A stretch of DNA of 64,000 bases from Opitutia bacterium UBA7350 (lineage in GTDB: Bacteria; Verrucomicrobiota; Verrucomicrobiia; Opitutales; Coraliomargaritaceae). Both the position numbers and the translations under genes were made by a program. Below are positions 36,569-46,074 of the stretch, in pieces. Where the stretch lies: contig CATINC010000015.1 in NCBI GenBank assembly GCA_949524905.1, positions 108,972 through 172,971 on the forward strand, read 5' to 3'. Within the stretch, counting starts at the first letter, position 1, and each line of letters starts with the position of its first letter. The notes beneath the pieces are model-generated. The model saw only the letters and a list, made by a program, of their open reading frames with translations, had not been told where the DNA came from and searched no databases.

Positions 36569-37678
36569 TCAAATCGTATGCGCCTCATATCGTCCATCTA
36601 GACGTTTAACCACCTTCCGTTTCAGCTCCAAAGCAACTAACATTACCGACACCTCGTGAACCGGTAACCCTGTCTGCGTCGCCAGCGAATCCAAGCTTCC
36701 AAGTTCTCCTCCCAATAAGCAGGATAAAACAGCCTGCTCATTCACACTCAAGGCTTCATCGATTTCCGGCACTTTGCAAAATTCGTCCACCTTTTCTTTG
36801 CCATTACGTTCATAGCGCAATTCCTCGAGGATATCATCAATCGTACTTACTAAAATTGCCCCATCTCGTATCAACTGTAAGCAACCCTTAGCTTGTACTT
36901 GGTCAATGCGACCGGGTACCGCCATCAGTAAACGCCCCTGCTCTCCCGCAAAGCGAGCAGTGATCATACTCCCACCCCCCGCCCCAGTTTCTACGACAAT
37001 GACCGCCTCGCACATCCCAGCTACCAATCGGTTGCGCATCGGAAAAGTCTGTCGATCTACTCGACGCCCAAAGGGAAACTCACTGACTACGGCCCCCTTT
37101 TCAATGATGCGATCGTAGAGTTCTTTGTTCTCAGGCGGATAAATAATATCCAAACCACTACCCAATACTGCAATTGTGGGGCCGCCACATTCCAATGCTC
37201 CTTCATGTGCCGCTGAGTCTACTCCTCGCGCCATACCACTAACCACACAAAAACCAAGCCCTGCTAATTGAGCTCCCAAAATTCGTGCAACCTTAAGCCC
37301 ATAAAGGCTGGGCTGACGCGTCCCAATAACGGCGATACAGGGACGATCCGTGGTATAATTACCCAACCAATATATGCCAATTGGTGAGTCATACATCTCC
37401 TTTAGGAGTGCAGGATAATCCGGATGCTCCCAGTCGAGAAAAATTGCCCCTCGAAGCGCTATGGTTTCTTTTTCCCGTGTAAGGTCAAAATACCGCTCCC
37501 AATGTATAATTAATTCGGCTATTTTTGAGCCCACTCCATGCACTTGCAATAAGGTGTTTACTGTGCTCGACAAAATTGCAAGCGGATCACCCTTAAAGTA
37601 CTCAAGCAGACGACCCATTAAAATAGGCCCAACCTGCGGAAGAGCATTCAAAATCAGCATGGCATCATTTCTTGACAT
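36569..37678 (-). CDS. dprA: DNA-processing protein DprA
   Basis: 369 residues; binds incoming single-stranded DNA and loads RecA in natural transformation. Seen: a helix-hairpin-helix-like N-terminus (QVHGVGSKIAELI), the Rossmann-like DprA core (AVIGTRQPSLYGLKVARILGAQL, VVSGMARGVDSAAHEGAL, IAVLGSGLDIIYPPEN, FPMRNRLVAGMCEAVIVVETGAGGGSM), and a C-terminal DML1-type winged helix (SLDSLATQTGLPVHEVSVMLVALELKRKV). Tandem ATGs at 37681/37678. Together with a prepilin peptidase elsewhere in the window it is compatible with natural competence, but comEC and pili are not seen. Confidence 0.94.
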   Translation of the reverse strand: MSRNDAMLILNALPQVGPILMGRLLEYFKGDPLAILSSTVNTLLQVHGVGSKIAELIIHWERYFDLTREKETIALRGAIFLDWEHPDYPALLKEMYDSPIGIYWLGNYTTDRPCIAVIGTRQPSLYGLKVARILGAQLAGLGFCVVSGMARGVDSAAHEGALECGGPTIAVLGSGLDIIYPPENKELYDRIIEKGAVVSEFPFGRRVDRQTFPMRNRLVAGMCEAVIVVETGAGGGSMITARFAGEQGRLLMAVPGRIDQVQAKGCLQLIRDGAILVSTIDDILEELRYERNGKEKVDEFCKVPEIDEALSVNEQAVLSCLLGGELGSLDSLATQTGLPVHEVSVMLVALELKRKVVKRLDGRYEAHTI

Positions 37679-37758
37679 CAATGAGCATAATATACCAATT
37701 TGCTAAATTTACAATCCATCATAATTGATTAGTTTTAGCCTTTATTCCGTTTGAGAAT

Positions 37759-39333
37759 TTAATCTCCGCGCAGAATTTTAGGCAAATAATTCAAAACTTC
37801 TGTAGTCCGCACCGCAACTTGACCCCGGTCTCGAGCTAAAGCCTCAGCAGCCTTGCCATGCCAAACGACTGCTTTTGTGGCTGATTCCAAGCCCTGCCCT
37901 TTGGCCTGCGCTAAATTACCCCCAATTAAGCCTGCCAGAAGATCACCACTTCCGCCTCGAGAGAGAACGGCGCCCCCAAAAGTGTTGCAATAAATGGAGG
38001 CCCCATCGCAACAGCGAGTTTGTGGCGACTTCAAGACCAAGACCACTTGGTTCTTACGGCAAAATTCTAACAAGAAGTCACTTTCAAGGGTGGGACGCGC
38101 TAAGCCAGCTATTAGCATAAACTCTCCCATATGTGGCGTCAGGACTACTGAACCCCATTCAGCTTTGCGTTTCTGCACAAGCTCTATAACTCGCAACCCT
38201 AATGCATCTGCATCACAAATTATAGGTAACACCACTTGGCTAATAATTTCTTGGGCCAATTGCTCCGTATTTCTGTCCCGCCCCATCCCTGGACCCATTA
38301 ACACTGCCGTTGCTTTCGGTAAACGCTGCAATAATAGCGGCAAGGCACGCGGACTCAGCGTCCCGTTCTCGCTCTCCGGCCATGGTATCCACATTGCTTC
38401 CGGCACCTGTGCCGCTAAAGATGCGGCTACCGACTCTGGAGCAAAGGCCGTAACCCGACCGACCCCTGAACGAACGGCTGATTGCACACTCATCAAAAGC
38501 GCGCCCGGCATATTGGAAGAACCCCCAACAATAAAAAGATGCCCAAAATTACGCTTGTCTACCATTGAAGGTCGTAGACTTCGTTGGGAATTTAAAATTG
38601 AGTCCGTTAGAAAGTATTCTTTTGTGCGCCTGACCTCAACCTGTTCAAAAAAACCCAAATCGACCCAACGTACGCGGCCAAAAGACTCCGCACTTTCCAA
38701 GTGTACCTTCTTGATTGCGCCGGTTGCATACGTGAAGTCTGCCAAAAAACCGAGCTTAACATTATCTTGACTCAGACCGCTGGGCATATCCACGGCCGCA
38801 CGCATCCCGATTTTTGAGTAGTCATTCACTGCCTGAATTAACCGAGATAAGCTTTCCTCTAACGGTGCCTTGTATGACATCCCCAAAAGACCATCCAAAC
38901 AAATATCAAAACCCTTGCCTCCGCTTATTGCATCGAGCTTTTCAAGCCATTCCAAGCTGCTTTCATCTCCAAGCTTTTGAATGCTGACACGTCCTTCCAC
39001 TGCTTCCAAAGCACGACGCGCTAAAGGTTTCATCAATTCTGGATCTGTACTCAAAAGACACACCACATTACTCCGCGGGTGCTGTAACATTATTTCAGCC
39101 GCCGCCAGCAAGGCATCCCCACCATTATGACCTTTGCCCACTAATACCAAAACACGTGGCGCATCCGGCAAGGGCTTCAATTCAAAATAATCCCGAAGGA
39201 TTCCTTCAGCAATACCACTCCCCGCTAACTCCATTGCTGACCACTCTGCGTTAGCATCCTCCAGTAAGGATTTTTCCAACTCACGCGCTTCCTTTAAGCT
39301 TAGAACAGGACTTACTTGGTGACTATTATCCAT
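37759..39333 (-). CDS. nnrDE: bifunctional NAD(P)H-hydrate epimerase / ADP-dependent dehydratase
   Basis: 524 residues joining the YjeF N-domain (epimerase, about 1-235) and the carbohydrate-kinase-like dehydratase (about 240-520) that together repair hydrated NAD(P)H. Seen: VLVGKGHNGGDALLAAAE (family GxGNNGGDG; here His replaces the first Asn and Ala the last Gly), AVDMPSGLSQ, then HLFIVGGSSNMPGALLMS, VLMGPGMGRD, ICDADAL, LTPHMGEF, VLVLKSPQTRCCDG, and the catalytic GGSGDLLAGLIGG. 77 bases downstream of dprA's start on the same strand. Confidence 0.93.
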   Translation of the reverse strand: MDNSHQVSPVLSLKEARELEKSLLEDANAEWSAMELAGSGIAEGILRDYFELKPLPDAPRVLVLVGKGHNGGDALLAAAEIMLQHPRSNVVCLLSTDPELMKPLARRALEAVEGRVSIQKLGDESSLEWLEKLDAISGGKGFDICLDGLLGMSYKAPLEESLSRLIQAVNDYSKIGMRAAVDMPSGLSQDNVKLGFLADFTYATGAIKKVHLESAESFGRVRWVDLGFFEQVEVRRTKEYFLTDSILNSQRSLRPSMVDKRNFGHLFIVGGSSNMPGALLMSVQSAVRSGVGRVTAFAPESVAASLAAQVPEAMWIPWPESENGTLSPRALPLLLQRLPKATAVLMGPGMGRDRNTEQLAQEIISQVVLPIICDADALGLRVIELVQKRKAEWGSVVLTPHMGEFMLIAGLARPTLESDFLLEFCRKNQVVLVLKSPQTRCCDGASIYCNTFGGAVLSRGGSGDLLAGLIGGNLAQAKGQGLESATKAVVWHGKAAEALARDRGQVAVRTTEVLNYLPKILRGD

Positions 39334-39474
39334 AGTTTAATATGAAAGCACGACTACCTCATTAAAACAACTTAATAAAGAATGAGAAACCTGCACCCAT
39401 TAACAGATTCCCTAATTTAAAATAAGTTTCAGAGAAAAAGTTGCATCTTTGTGGATACCCCATTTTCTAAACTT

Positions 39475-39822
39475 ATGTCATTCGAAATATCTGGAACCAT
39501 AAAAAGTATTTTCCCTGAGCAGACCTTTAAAGGTGGCTTCAACAAACGAGAATTTCTCCTAAGCAAAAAAGACGGGAAATTTGAACAAGAGTTTAATTTT
39601 GAATGCGTTAAAGATAAGGTCGAACTTGTCGATCACCTCAAAGAAGGGGATGCCGTAAGTGTATCCTTCGATATCCGTTGCCGCGAATGGCAAGGCAAAT
39701 ACTTTACCAATCTCGTTGCTTGGAAAATTACCGGTTCTGGACAAAATGCTTCAGATTCATCCGGCGATGAACCTCCCTTTGCACCAGAGGATACAGTTCT
39801 CGACGAAGAGCCTCCCTTTTAA
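39475..39822 (+). CDS. DUF3127 OB-fold protein with SSB-like acidic tips
   Basis: 115 residues from ATG 39475 (MSFEISGTIKSIF); a GTG at 39451 in frame is less likely. The body matches DUF3127 (small OB-fold-like protein): FNKREFLLSKKDGKFEQEFNFECVKDKVELVDHLKEGDAVSVSFDIRCREWQGKYF, here recognised by layout and the terminal CREWQGKYFTNLVAWKI. The last 25 residues are acidic and end DEEPPF, and an earlier DEPPF precedes it. SSB proteins end in a very similar acidic tip (D-D-I-P-F) that recruits partners, so this may act at single-stranded DNA. Tail-to-tail with fcl. Confidence 0.8.
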   Translation: MSFEISGTIKSIFPEQTFKGGFNKREFLLSKKDGKFEQEFNFECVKDKVELVDHLKEGDAVSVSFDIRCREWQGKYFTNLVAWKITGSGQNASDSSGDEPPFAPEDTVLDEEPPF

Positions 39823-39834
39823 ACCGCGCTTGAC

Positions 39835-40782
39835 CTAGCAGCGCAGTTGACCACTTGCCATTTCCTCCAAAAAAGTCTGGTAGGTCATCATGATACCGGC
39901 TTTGATTGAGATCCTTGGTTCCCAACCGGTTGAACGTATCAAACTGATGTCCGTTAATTTCCGCGGTGTTCCATCCGGCTTACTTGAATCAAAAATTAGC
40001 CGTCCAGCGTAACCCACCGCTTCCTTGATCATCTCGGCCAGACCACTAATCGAAATATCTACCCCACAACCTAGATTTAACCAGTCAGGCGGATTTTCCA
40101 ACTCCAGGAGATGCACCATCCCTGAAGCCGCGTCATCTGCGTGCAAGAACTCACGCAAAGGACTTCCTGTTCCCCAAATAACCACCTCTGGTGCGTTTGA
40201 TTCCTTGGCCTCATGAATCCGGCTTATTAAGGCAGGTAAAACATGCGAATTTTCAGGATGATAATTATCCCCAGGCCCGTATAAATTAGTGGGCATCACT
40301 GAATGGTAACACACCTTGTACTGAGAACGATAAAACTGACACAGCTTTATACCCGCAATCTTAGCAATGGCATAGGCTTCATTGGTAGGTTCTAAAGCAG
40401 CCGTAAGCAGAGCTGACTCTTTCATGGGTTGCTCTGCCATTTTTGGGTATATGCAAGTACTTCCCAAAAAAAGTAATCGCTTTACCCCGGCACGGTACGC
40501 GCCATCGATGGTATTTTGAGCAATCGAAAGATTCTCAAATATAAACTCTGCCGGATAGCTTTGGTTAGCATGAATTCCGCCTACCCGCGCCGCCGCAATG
40601 ACTGCCACCTCAGGTTTTTCTGTTTCATAAAACTCACGCACGGCGGATTGATCCGTCAAATCCAAGGCTGCTCGCGTCCGGGTTATGACATGCTCATAAC
40701 CCTTAGCACGCAAAGCTCGTTCCACCGCCGCACCCACCATGCCGCTGTGACCCGATAGATAAATTTTAGCATCTTTTCGCAT
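39835..40782 (-). CDS. fcl: GDP-L-fucose synthase
   Basis: 315 residues from ATG 40782 ([17 protein letters not shown]); the frame opens at a TTG 18 bases earlier and a GGAG lies in that leader. Short-chain dehydrogenase that epimerises and reduces GDP-4-keto-6-deoxymannose to GDP-L-fucose with NADPH. Seen: the Rossmann [22 protein letters not shown] (Ser), [12 protein letters not shown] (YxxxK), the substrate loop [21 protein letters not shown] and [16 protein letters not shown]. Directly downstream of gmd, its pathway partner, with 18 bases between. Confidence 0.96.
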   Translation of the reverse strand: MRKDAKIYLSGHSGMVGAAVERALRAKGYEHVITRTRAALDLTDQSAVREFYETEKPEVAVIAAARVGGIHANQSYPAEFIFENLSIAQNTIDGAYRAGVKRLLFLGSTCIYPKMAEQPMKESALLTAALEPTNEAYAIAKIAGIKLCQFYRSQYKVCYHSVMPTNLYGPGDNYHPENSHVLPALISRIHEAKESNAPEVVIWGTGSPLREFLHADDAASGMVHLLELENPPDWLNLGCGVDISISGLAEMIKEAVGYAGRLIFDSSKPDGTPRKLTDISLIRSTGWEPRISIKAGIMMTYQTFLEEMASGQLRC

Positions 40783-40800
40783 GAAATTTTGCTTCTCCAA

Positions 40801-41817
40801 CTAAGCTTCTACTGCCTGCTTGTAAGCCAGTTCCTGTTTTGCTAATACTAGATCTGCATCGACCATTATCTTTACCAAATCCTTGAAACGTACTTTTGGC
40901 TCCCAATTTAACTGTCGCTTCGCTTTCGCTGGATCACCGATCAATAAATCCACTTCAGTCGGTCGCTCATAGCGCTTATCATAATCGACATACTCTTCCC
41001 AATCTAGATCTAACAATGCAAAAGTTTCCATCACAAAATCTTTAACTGAGTGGGTCTCATTCGTCGCCATAACATAGTCATCTCCTGAATCCTGCTGCAG
41101 CATCAACCACATCGCCTCGACGTATTCCTTAGCATAACCCCAATCACGTTTCGCATCCAGATTTCCCAGATAGAGCTTGTCCTCGAGCCCCAATTTAATG
41201 CGTGTCGCTGCACGGGTTATCTTACGAGTCACAAAGGTTTCTCCACGACGCGGTGATTCGTGATTAAAAAGTATGCCATTAGTCGCATGTACCCCGTAAG
41301 ACTCTCGATAATTTACCGTCAACCAGTAGGCATACACTTTAGCACAACCATAGGGTGATCGAGGATAAAAGGGCGTCTTTTCTGTTTGCGGAATCGCCTG
41401 CACCATCCCAAACATCTCAGACGAGGACGCTTGATAAAAACGGCATTTGCCCTCGAGCCCCACTTCACGGATCGCCTCTAATAAACGTAGCGTTCCCAGT
41501 CCCGTGACATCTCCCGTGTATTCCGGTACATCAAATGATACCCGCACATGACTCTGTGCCCCTAAATGGTAAATCTCATCTGGCTGCAATTGATAGAGCA
41601 ATTTCATTAACATAACGCCATCGGATAAATCCCCATAATGGAGAAATAAACGAACATTTTTAAAATGCGGGTCTTTATAAAGATGATCGATCCGTGAGGT
41701 ATTAAAAGTTGAAGAGCGACGAATAATGCCATGCACCTCGTAACCTTTCTCTAATAGTAACTCCGCAAGGTAGGATCCATCCTGACCTGTGATACCTGTT
41801 ATTAATGCTTTTTTCAT
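40801..41817 (-). CDS. gmd: GDP-mannose 4,6-dehydratase
   Basis: 338 residues from ATG 41817 ([14 protein letters not shown]); the longer frame to 41841 lacks conservation. Converts GDP-mannose to GDP-4-keto-6-deoxymannose. Seen: [57 protein letters not shown], the catalytic ASSSEMFG and [49 protein letters not shown]. With fcl forms a two-gene GDP-fucose operon supplying surface polysaccharide. Divergent from a XylR-like regulator with a 78-base gap. Confidence 0.97.
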   Translation of the reverse strand: MKKALITGITGQDGSYLAELLLEKGYEVHGIIRRSSTFNTSRIDHLYKDPHFKNVRLFLHYGDLSDGVMLMKLLYQLQPDEIYHLGAQSHVRVSFDVPEYTGDVTGLGTLRLLEAIREVGLEGKCRFYQASSSEMFGMVQAIPQTEKTPFYPRSPYGCAKVYAYWLTVNYRESYGVHATNGILFNHESPRRGETFVTRKITRAATRIKLGLEDKLYLGNLDAKRDWGYAKEYVEAMWLMLQQDSGDDYVMATNETHSVKDFVMETFALLDLDWEEYVDYDKRYERPTEVDLLIGDPAKAKRQLNWEPKVRFKDLVKIMVDADLVLAKQELAYKQAVEA

Positions 41818-41857
41818 AATTAAAGACCTTAACAGAATCAATATCCCCTTGTCTTTT

Positions 41858-41871
41858 CGTATTTACGTATT
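41858..41871. promoter_or_regulatory. direct repeat CGTATT-N2-CGTATT upstream of gmd and of the XylR-like regulator
   Basis: Two CGTATT copies at 41858-41863 and 41866-41871 (8-base period) lie in the 78-base gap between divergent genes. AraC-family proteins often bind direct repeats, so this could be part of an operator, but their half-sites are usually spaced about one or two helical turns. Confidence 0.2.
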
Positions 41872-41895
41872 ATTTTTTACACATTTGCTACATTT

Positions 41896-43026
41896 ATGAC
41901 CCCAAAGCCCTCTAATATTGCGATTGCCTTTGATTCTAACTTTCGCCACGCCGCTACTATTTTCCGCGGCGTGGCGGACTACCGAAATGAGCATCAACTT
42001 GATTGGCGCTTACTACCGCTTCAGATAGGCTTTGAGACTAAGCTCTTCAAGCTGGTCGAATCTCAACAACTGGTAGGAGCAATTGGCACTTTTGTCAGCG
42101 ATCAATGGCTCCGGGAATTATCTCATCACGAAGTTCAAGCGGTGAACCTATTTAACTTCTCCAGAATAACCAGTATTCCAACCGTCACCATTCACGACTT
42201 CGCTTTAGGTCAACTTGCCGCACGGCACTTACTCCGGCAAGGTGCGCGACAGTTTGCTTTTTATAGTTCCGACAAGATTTACTATACCCAACTGCGTCTT
42301 GATGGCTTTAAATCAAAACTACCTGAAAACACCCTACATCTTTGGAACTCTCGAGATAGCCTCAGCGAAAACCTCGAACACATCACTCAATCAAACGGTG
42401 CACCTCTTGGTATTTTTTGCAACAGCGACCGACTCGCTCGTGAAATTATCCTAGAAGCTGAAAAATCGAACCTTCGCTGTGGCCGAGACTTGCTCATCAT
42501 CGGGGTTGATAACGACCCCTCCGAATCCATTTTTGCCAACCTTGAAATAAGCAGCTTTGAACTTCCCATACACGACTGTGCTTACCGTGCTGCCAAAATT
42601 CTTCATTCCCAACTATTAAATAAACCCCTCCCCACTGGACCGCATCATCCCGGAAAATTACGCCTGCTTCCACGCGAATCCACCCTCCCCTCAAAGCGTG
42701 CCCGCCTCACTCAACGCGCCCAACAAATCATCAAGGACCACCTTAGAGACCCTAACCTTGATGCCGCGAGTCTGGCACAACGCGCAGGAGCCTCCCGACG
42801 CAGCCTTGAACTCGCCCTAAATTCAGAACTTCAAACAAGTCCTTTACGCCTGATCACACAGGCCCGACTCCACCAAGCTCGCTATTTACTTCGCTCCACA
42901 CGCTTACCTATCATGGAAATCGGGCGCCAATCCGGTTATCCTGCACCGCATCATTTCTCCACTTGGTTCAAAAAACACAACCATTGCTCCCCGAAAGCAT
43001 ATCGCACAAAAACGCCTTCGGTTTGA
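41896..43026 (+). CDS. XylR-type regulator: LacI-like sensor plus AraC DNA-binding domain
   Basis: 376 residues. The first approximately 260 residues are a periplasmic-binding-protein/LacI-like sugar-sensing domain without the N-terminal LacI helix-turn-helix ([81 protein letters not shown]). The last approximately 105 are an AraC/XylS double helix-turn-helix ([24 protein letters not shown]..., [22 protein letters not shown]). Such regulators control sugar genes; the ligand is unknown. Divergent from gmd-fcl, 78 bases away, and followed 32 bases downstream by hemH, which is probably transcribed independently or by read-through. Confidence 0.92.
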   Translation: MTPKPSNIAIAFDSNFRHAATIFRGVADYRNEHQLDWRLLPLQIGFETKLFKLVESQQLVGAIGTFVSDQWLRELSHHEVQAVNLFNFSRITSIPTVTIHDFALGQLAARHLLRQGARQFAFYSSDKIYYTQLRLDGFKSKLPENTLHLWNSRDSLSENLEHITQSNGAPLGIFCNSDRLAREIILEAEKSNLRCGRDLLIIGVDNDPSESIFANLEISSFELPIHDCAYRAAKILHSQLLNKPLPTGPHHPGKLRLLPRESTLPSKRARLTQRAQQIIKDHLRDPNLDAASLAQRAGASRRSLELALNSELQTSPLRLITQARLHQARYLLRSTRLPIMEIGRQSGYPAPHHFSTWFKKHNHCSPKAYRTKTPSV

Positions 43027-43058
43027 CAGAGTGCCAACAACACCGCTTCACTACCACT

Positions 43059-44135
43059 ATGTCCAAACAAGGCCTTATCCTTCTCAACCTCGGATCGCCC
43101 GATTCCACTGAAGTCAACGACGTGCGAAATTACCTTCGCGAATTCTTAATGGATGAACGCGTTCTCGACGCACCCAAACTCGTTCGCTGGCTCATTGTTA
43201 ATTGCTTTATCCTCCCCAAACGCCCGCGCCAGTCAGCGGAGGCCTATGCAAGTATCTGGAAACCTGAAGGTTCTCCCCTCGTACTTACGTCCCGCGAGCA
43301 ACAATCCGCTCTAGCACGCAGCACCGGACTACCCACCGAACTCGGCATGCGCTACGGAAACCCCTCGACCGAAAGTGCATTACTCAAATTGCTCGAGCAG
43401 GGCGTGGACGATCTCTTCATCATTCCGATGTATCCACACTATGCGATGTCCAGTTATGAAACTGCCGTCGTTCATCTCATGGAATCTATTCGGAAACATG
43501 CACCCTCTTTGAAAACCACTTTGCTGCCACCCTATTACCAAGAGCCGGGTTATATCGAAGCATTGGTAGAGTCCGCACGACCCGCTCTTGAGAAAGACGA
43601 TTTTGATCAGCTTCTCTTTTCCTTTCACGGTATCCCACAGCGTCATCTTATCAAAGGGGACCCTTCGCATCAGCACTGCCTTACTACCCCTGATTGCTGT
43701 AATACCTGCCATCCCGCACACGCCACATGCTACCGCCATCAGTGCGCCATGACAGTTGAAAAATTTGTGAAAGCCGCAGGACTCTCTTCCAACAAATACC
43801 GCATCACCTTTCAGTCACGCCTAGGGCGCGAACCTTGGCTCCAACCCTACACAGACCAAACCCTCGAGCAACTCGCCGAAAATGGACACAAAAATATCAA
43901 AGTCATCTGTCCAGCCTTTACCGCCGACTGTCTAGAGACTCTTGAGGAAATTGCCGAAGAAGGACGTGAAACATTCCTTGAAGCCGGCGGCAAATCCTAC
44001 CAACAAATTCCTTGCCTCAACACCCATCCGCGTTTTATCGAATTCCTCACTGACCGCGTACAACATTGGCAAAAAGGCCTCTACCAAACGGCCCACGCAA
44101 CCCCACCTGCATACGTTGCACCCATGAAACGCTAG
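43059..44135 (+). CDS. hemH: ferrochelatase with internal cysteine-rich segment
   Basis: 358 residues from ATG 43059 ([16 protein letters not shown]); inserts Fe2+ into protoporphyrin IX. Seen: [35 protein letters not shown], the metal-entry [10 protein letters not shown] with the catalytic His, [30 protein letters not shown] with the conserved Glu, and [10 protein letters not shown]. Between [10 protein letters not shown] and TVEKF lies a segment with six cysteines at residues 207, 213, 214, 217, 224 and 229, which could hold an Fe-S cluster as reported for some bacterial ferrochelatases. Followed by ccsA/hemX and hemA at 10 and 5 bases: one heme operon. Confidence 0.95.
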   Translation: MSKQGLILLNLGSPDSTEVNDVRNYLREFLMDERVLDAPKLVRWLIVNCFILPKRPRQSAEAYASIWKPEGSPLVLTSREQQSALARSTGLPTELGMRYGNPSTESALLKLLEQGVDDLFIIPMYPHYAMSSYETAVVHLMESIRKHAPSLKTTLLPPYYQEPGYIEALVESARPALEKDDFDQLLFSFHGIPQRHLIKGDPSHQHCLTTPDCCNTCHPAHATCYRHQCAMTVEKFVKAAGLSSNKYRITFQSRLGREPWLQPYTDQTLEQLAENGHKNIKVICPAFTADCLETLEEIAEEGRETFLEAGGKSYQQIPCLNTHPRFIEFLTDRVQHWQKGLYQTAHATPPAYVAPMKR

Positions 44136-44145
44136 ACCTCTCGCC

Positions 44146-44994
44146 ATGCTCGAAAACCTCGACCTTCGCGATCGTAACTTATTCCTTGCCGCTACTATCT
44201 TTTACGGGTTAGCAGCCTGCCTCGCCCTATACCGTATCCTGCGTTCTAAGCCCTATCCTCGCACAGGACTGTTGCCGCTTATGGCAATCGCTTTTCTTGC
44301 GCAAACACTCGCACTCAACCTTCGAGGTGCCAGTGTCGGCGGTTGCCCCCTTGGCAATCCCTATGAAGTCTCCCAATTCATATCGTGGTCAGCCGTCCTC
44401 CTCTACTTTATTATAGGACCCGCTTGCCGCCTACGCCTGCTAGGTTTCTTCACCGCTGCTTTTTCTGCTATTTTAGGGCTTAGTGCTACCCTTCTAGCCA
44501 CTTGGGATTACACCTATCCCGCTGGGCGCTATGGTGGCGAACCTTGGATTGAACTTCATGCGGCTCTTGCCATTTTTAGTTACGGAGTACTCACCATACT
44601 TGCGCTTGTTTCTGCGATGTTTCTGCTTCAGCAACACGGACTCAAACACAAACACCACAAAGGCGTCTATGCCCTCCTGCCTTCAGTTCAACAACTCGAC
44701 ACCATGGCATGGCGCCTCCTCATCACAGGAACAATCTGCCTTTCCGCGGCTCTAATTTTCGGAGCGCTTTTCTGGCTAGAAAACCCGGATCGCGTCCCCC
44801 TCTTAAAGCTCATTATGACAGGGGTTGTTTGGCTGGGCTACCTCCTTGTTGTGACTCTTCGATTAGGTAAAAAACTCGTCACCCGTTATCATGCCTACGC
44901 CGTAATTTCATTATTTATCATCGCCCTGCTCGCCCTCTGGCCAGTTCAAACTGCCCGCCAACCTGATGCGGCCCAAACCCAGCCCGCCCAGTAG
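44146..44994 (+). CDS. CcsA/HemX-like heme-handling membrane protein
   Basis: 282 residues with about eight transmembrane segments. The motif GGCPLGNPYEVSQFISW after the third segment is the WWD-related, heme-associated signature of the CcsA/CcmC/HemX (CytC_asm) superfamily; a conserved histidine region appears later (LHAALAIFSYG). Some relatives assemble cytochrome c, others (HemX) sit next to hemA and affect glutamyl-tRNA reductase levels. Placement between hemH and hemA, 10 and 5 bases from them, favours a HemX-type role, but a cytochrome c assembly role is possible. Confidence 0.85.
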   Translation: MLENLDLRDRNLFLAATIFYGLAACLALYRILRSKPYPRTGLLPLMAIAFLAQTLALNLRGASVGGCPLGNPYEVSQFISWSAVLLYFIIGPACRLRLLGFFTAAFSAILGLSATLLATWDYTYPAGRYGGEPWIELHAALAIFSYGVLTILALVSAMFLLQQHGLKHKHHKGVYALLPSVQQLDTMAWRLLITGTICLSAALIFGALFWLENPDRVPLLKLIMTGVVWLGYLLVVTLRLGKKLVTRYHAYAVISLFIIALLALWPVQTARQPDAAQTQPAQ

Positions 44995-44999
44995 ATTCC

Positions 45000-46067
45000 A
45001 TGAGTGAAATGGCTTTGCAAGCTCTCTTTGTGCTGGGTTGCTCTCATCACGAAACCCCACTTGAAGTGCGTGAACGACTTGCTCTTACTCCAGAACGCAT
45101 TCCAGCCTTACTTCAAGAACTTAAAAAATGCCCCGATTTTTCTGAAAGCCTTGCACTGGCTACCTGCAACCGCCTAGAAATTTACGCGTATGCCAAGAAC
45201 GATAATGCCTCCCAAAGCATTCAAAAAATTCTTTGTAATTCACTCGGCATAAAAAACGATTTTCTCGAAACGCACGCCTACCAGCTACAAAACCTCAATG
45301 CTATCCAGCATGCCTTTTCTTTAGCAGCAGGACTTGACTCTCAAATCCTTGGCGAGACTGAAATTCTTGGGCAAATGAAGCAAGCCCTCGCCACCGCTCA
45401 GGCATCCAAAAACACTGGCGCCTTGCTCAATCGTCTATTTGAAAAAAGTTTTCAAGCAGCCAAAATAGCCCGCACTCAAACTGGCATCGATAAAGGACAC
45501 GTTAGCATCGGTAACATTGCTGCCGACCTTGCTAAACGTATCTTTGGCAAACTTGAGACCAGTCGCGTACTCCTCATTGGGAGTGGCGATGTTGGCCAAC
45601 GCACCGCAAAAGCGCTTAAAAACAGGGGCGTCCGTGATCTAACGGTAACCAACCGCACCTCACAAAACGCCCAAGAGCTTGCGGGGCAACTCCACGCTGG
45701 AGACCTACCCTTCAACCAAATCAGCTCCACGCTTCACGAGTTTGATATAATTATCAGCTCAACAGCTGCCCCAAACTTAATCCTAAAACAAGAAGACTTG
45801 CTCGCCGCCAATCGCTTACGACCAGCTCAACCTTTTTTCCTGATCGACCTTGCTTTACCGCGTGATTTCGACCCCAACTTAGAACAAGTCGAAAACTGCT
45901 ATCTCTATAATCTCGATGATCTCGCCACCATTGCTAATGAGAATCTCGCCCGCCGTAATGCAGAATGTGAACCAGCACAACGTCTTTTAAATAACCAAGC
46001 TTGGCAACTCTGGCTCCAACTTCGGCGCCGCTCCCTTGTACCGATTGTTGGTAGCGAAAATATCTGA
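45000..46067 (+). CDS. hemA: glutamyl-tRNA reductase, short form without the C-terminal dimerisation domain
   Basis: 355 residues against about 420 in typical family members. Reduces glutamyl-tRNA to glutamate-1-semialdehyde, committing to tetrapyrrole synthesis. Seen: LGCSHHETPLEVRERL, catalytic Cys56 in LATCNRLE, GLDSQILGETEILGQMK, KARTQTGIDKGHVSIG-like segment, VLLIGSGDVGQRTAKAL (NADPH site), VTNRTSQNA, IISSTAAPN, LIDLALPRDFDP, YNLDDLATIANENL. The chain stops just after the spinal helix (WLQLRRRSLVPIV), so the usual dimerisation domain is missing; the next gene leaves no room for it. Last gene of hemH-ccsA/hemX-hemA. Confidence 0.94.
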   Translation: MSEMALQALFVLGCSHHETPLEVRERLALTPERIPALLQELKKCPDFSESLALATCNRLEIYAYAKNDNASQSIQKILCNSLGIKNDFLETHAYQLQNLNAIQHAFSLAAGLDSQILGETEILGQMKQALATAQASKNTGALLNRLFEKSFQAAKIARTQTGIDKGHVSIGNIAADLAKRIFGKLETSRVLLIGSGDVGQRTAKALKNRGVRDLTVTNRTSQNAQELAGQLHAGDLPFNQISSTLHEFDIIISSTAAPNLILKQEDLLAANRLRPAQPFFLIDLALPRDFDPNLEQVENCYLYNLDDLATIANENLARRNAECEPAQRLLNNQAWQLWLQLRRRSLVPIVGSENI

Positions 46068-46074
46068 TTTTCAC

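Noticed and set aside
37994..38770. 258-residue plus-strand frame antisense to nnrD/E
   Set aside because: Long only because of the codon bias of the real minus-strand gene; Ser/Pro/Lys-rich, no domain.
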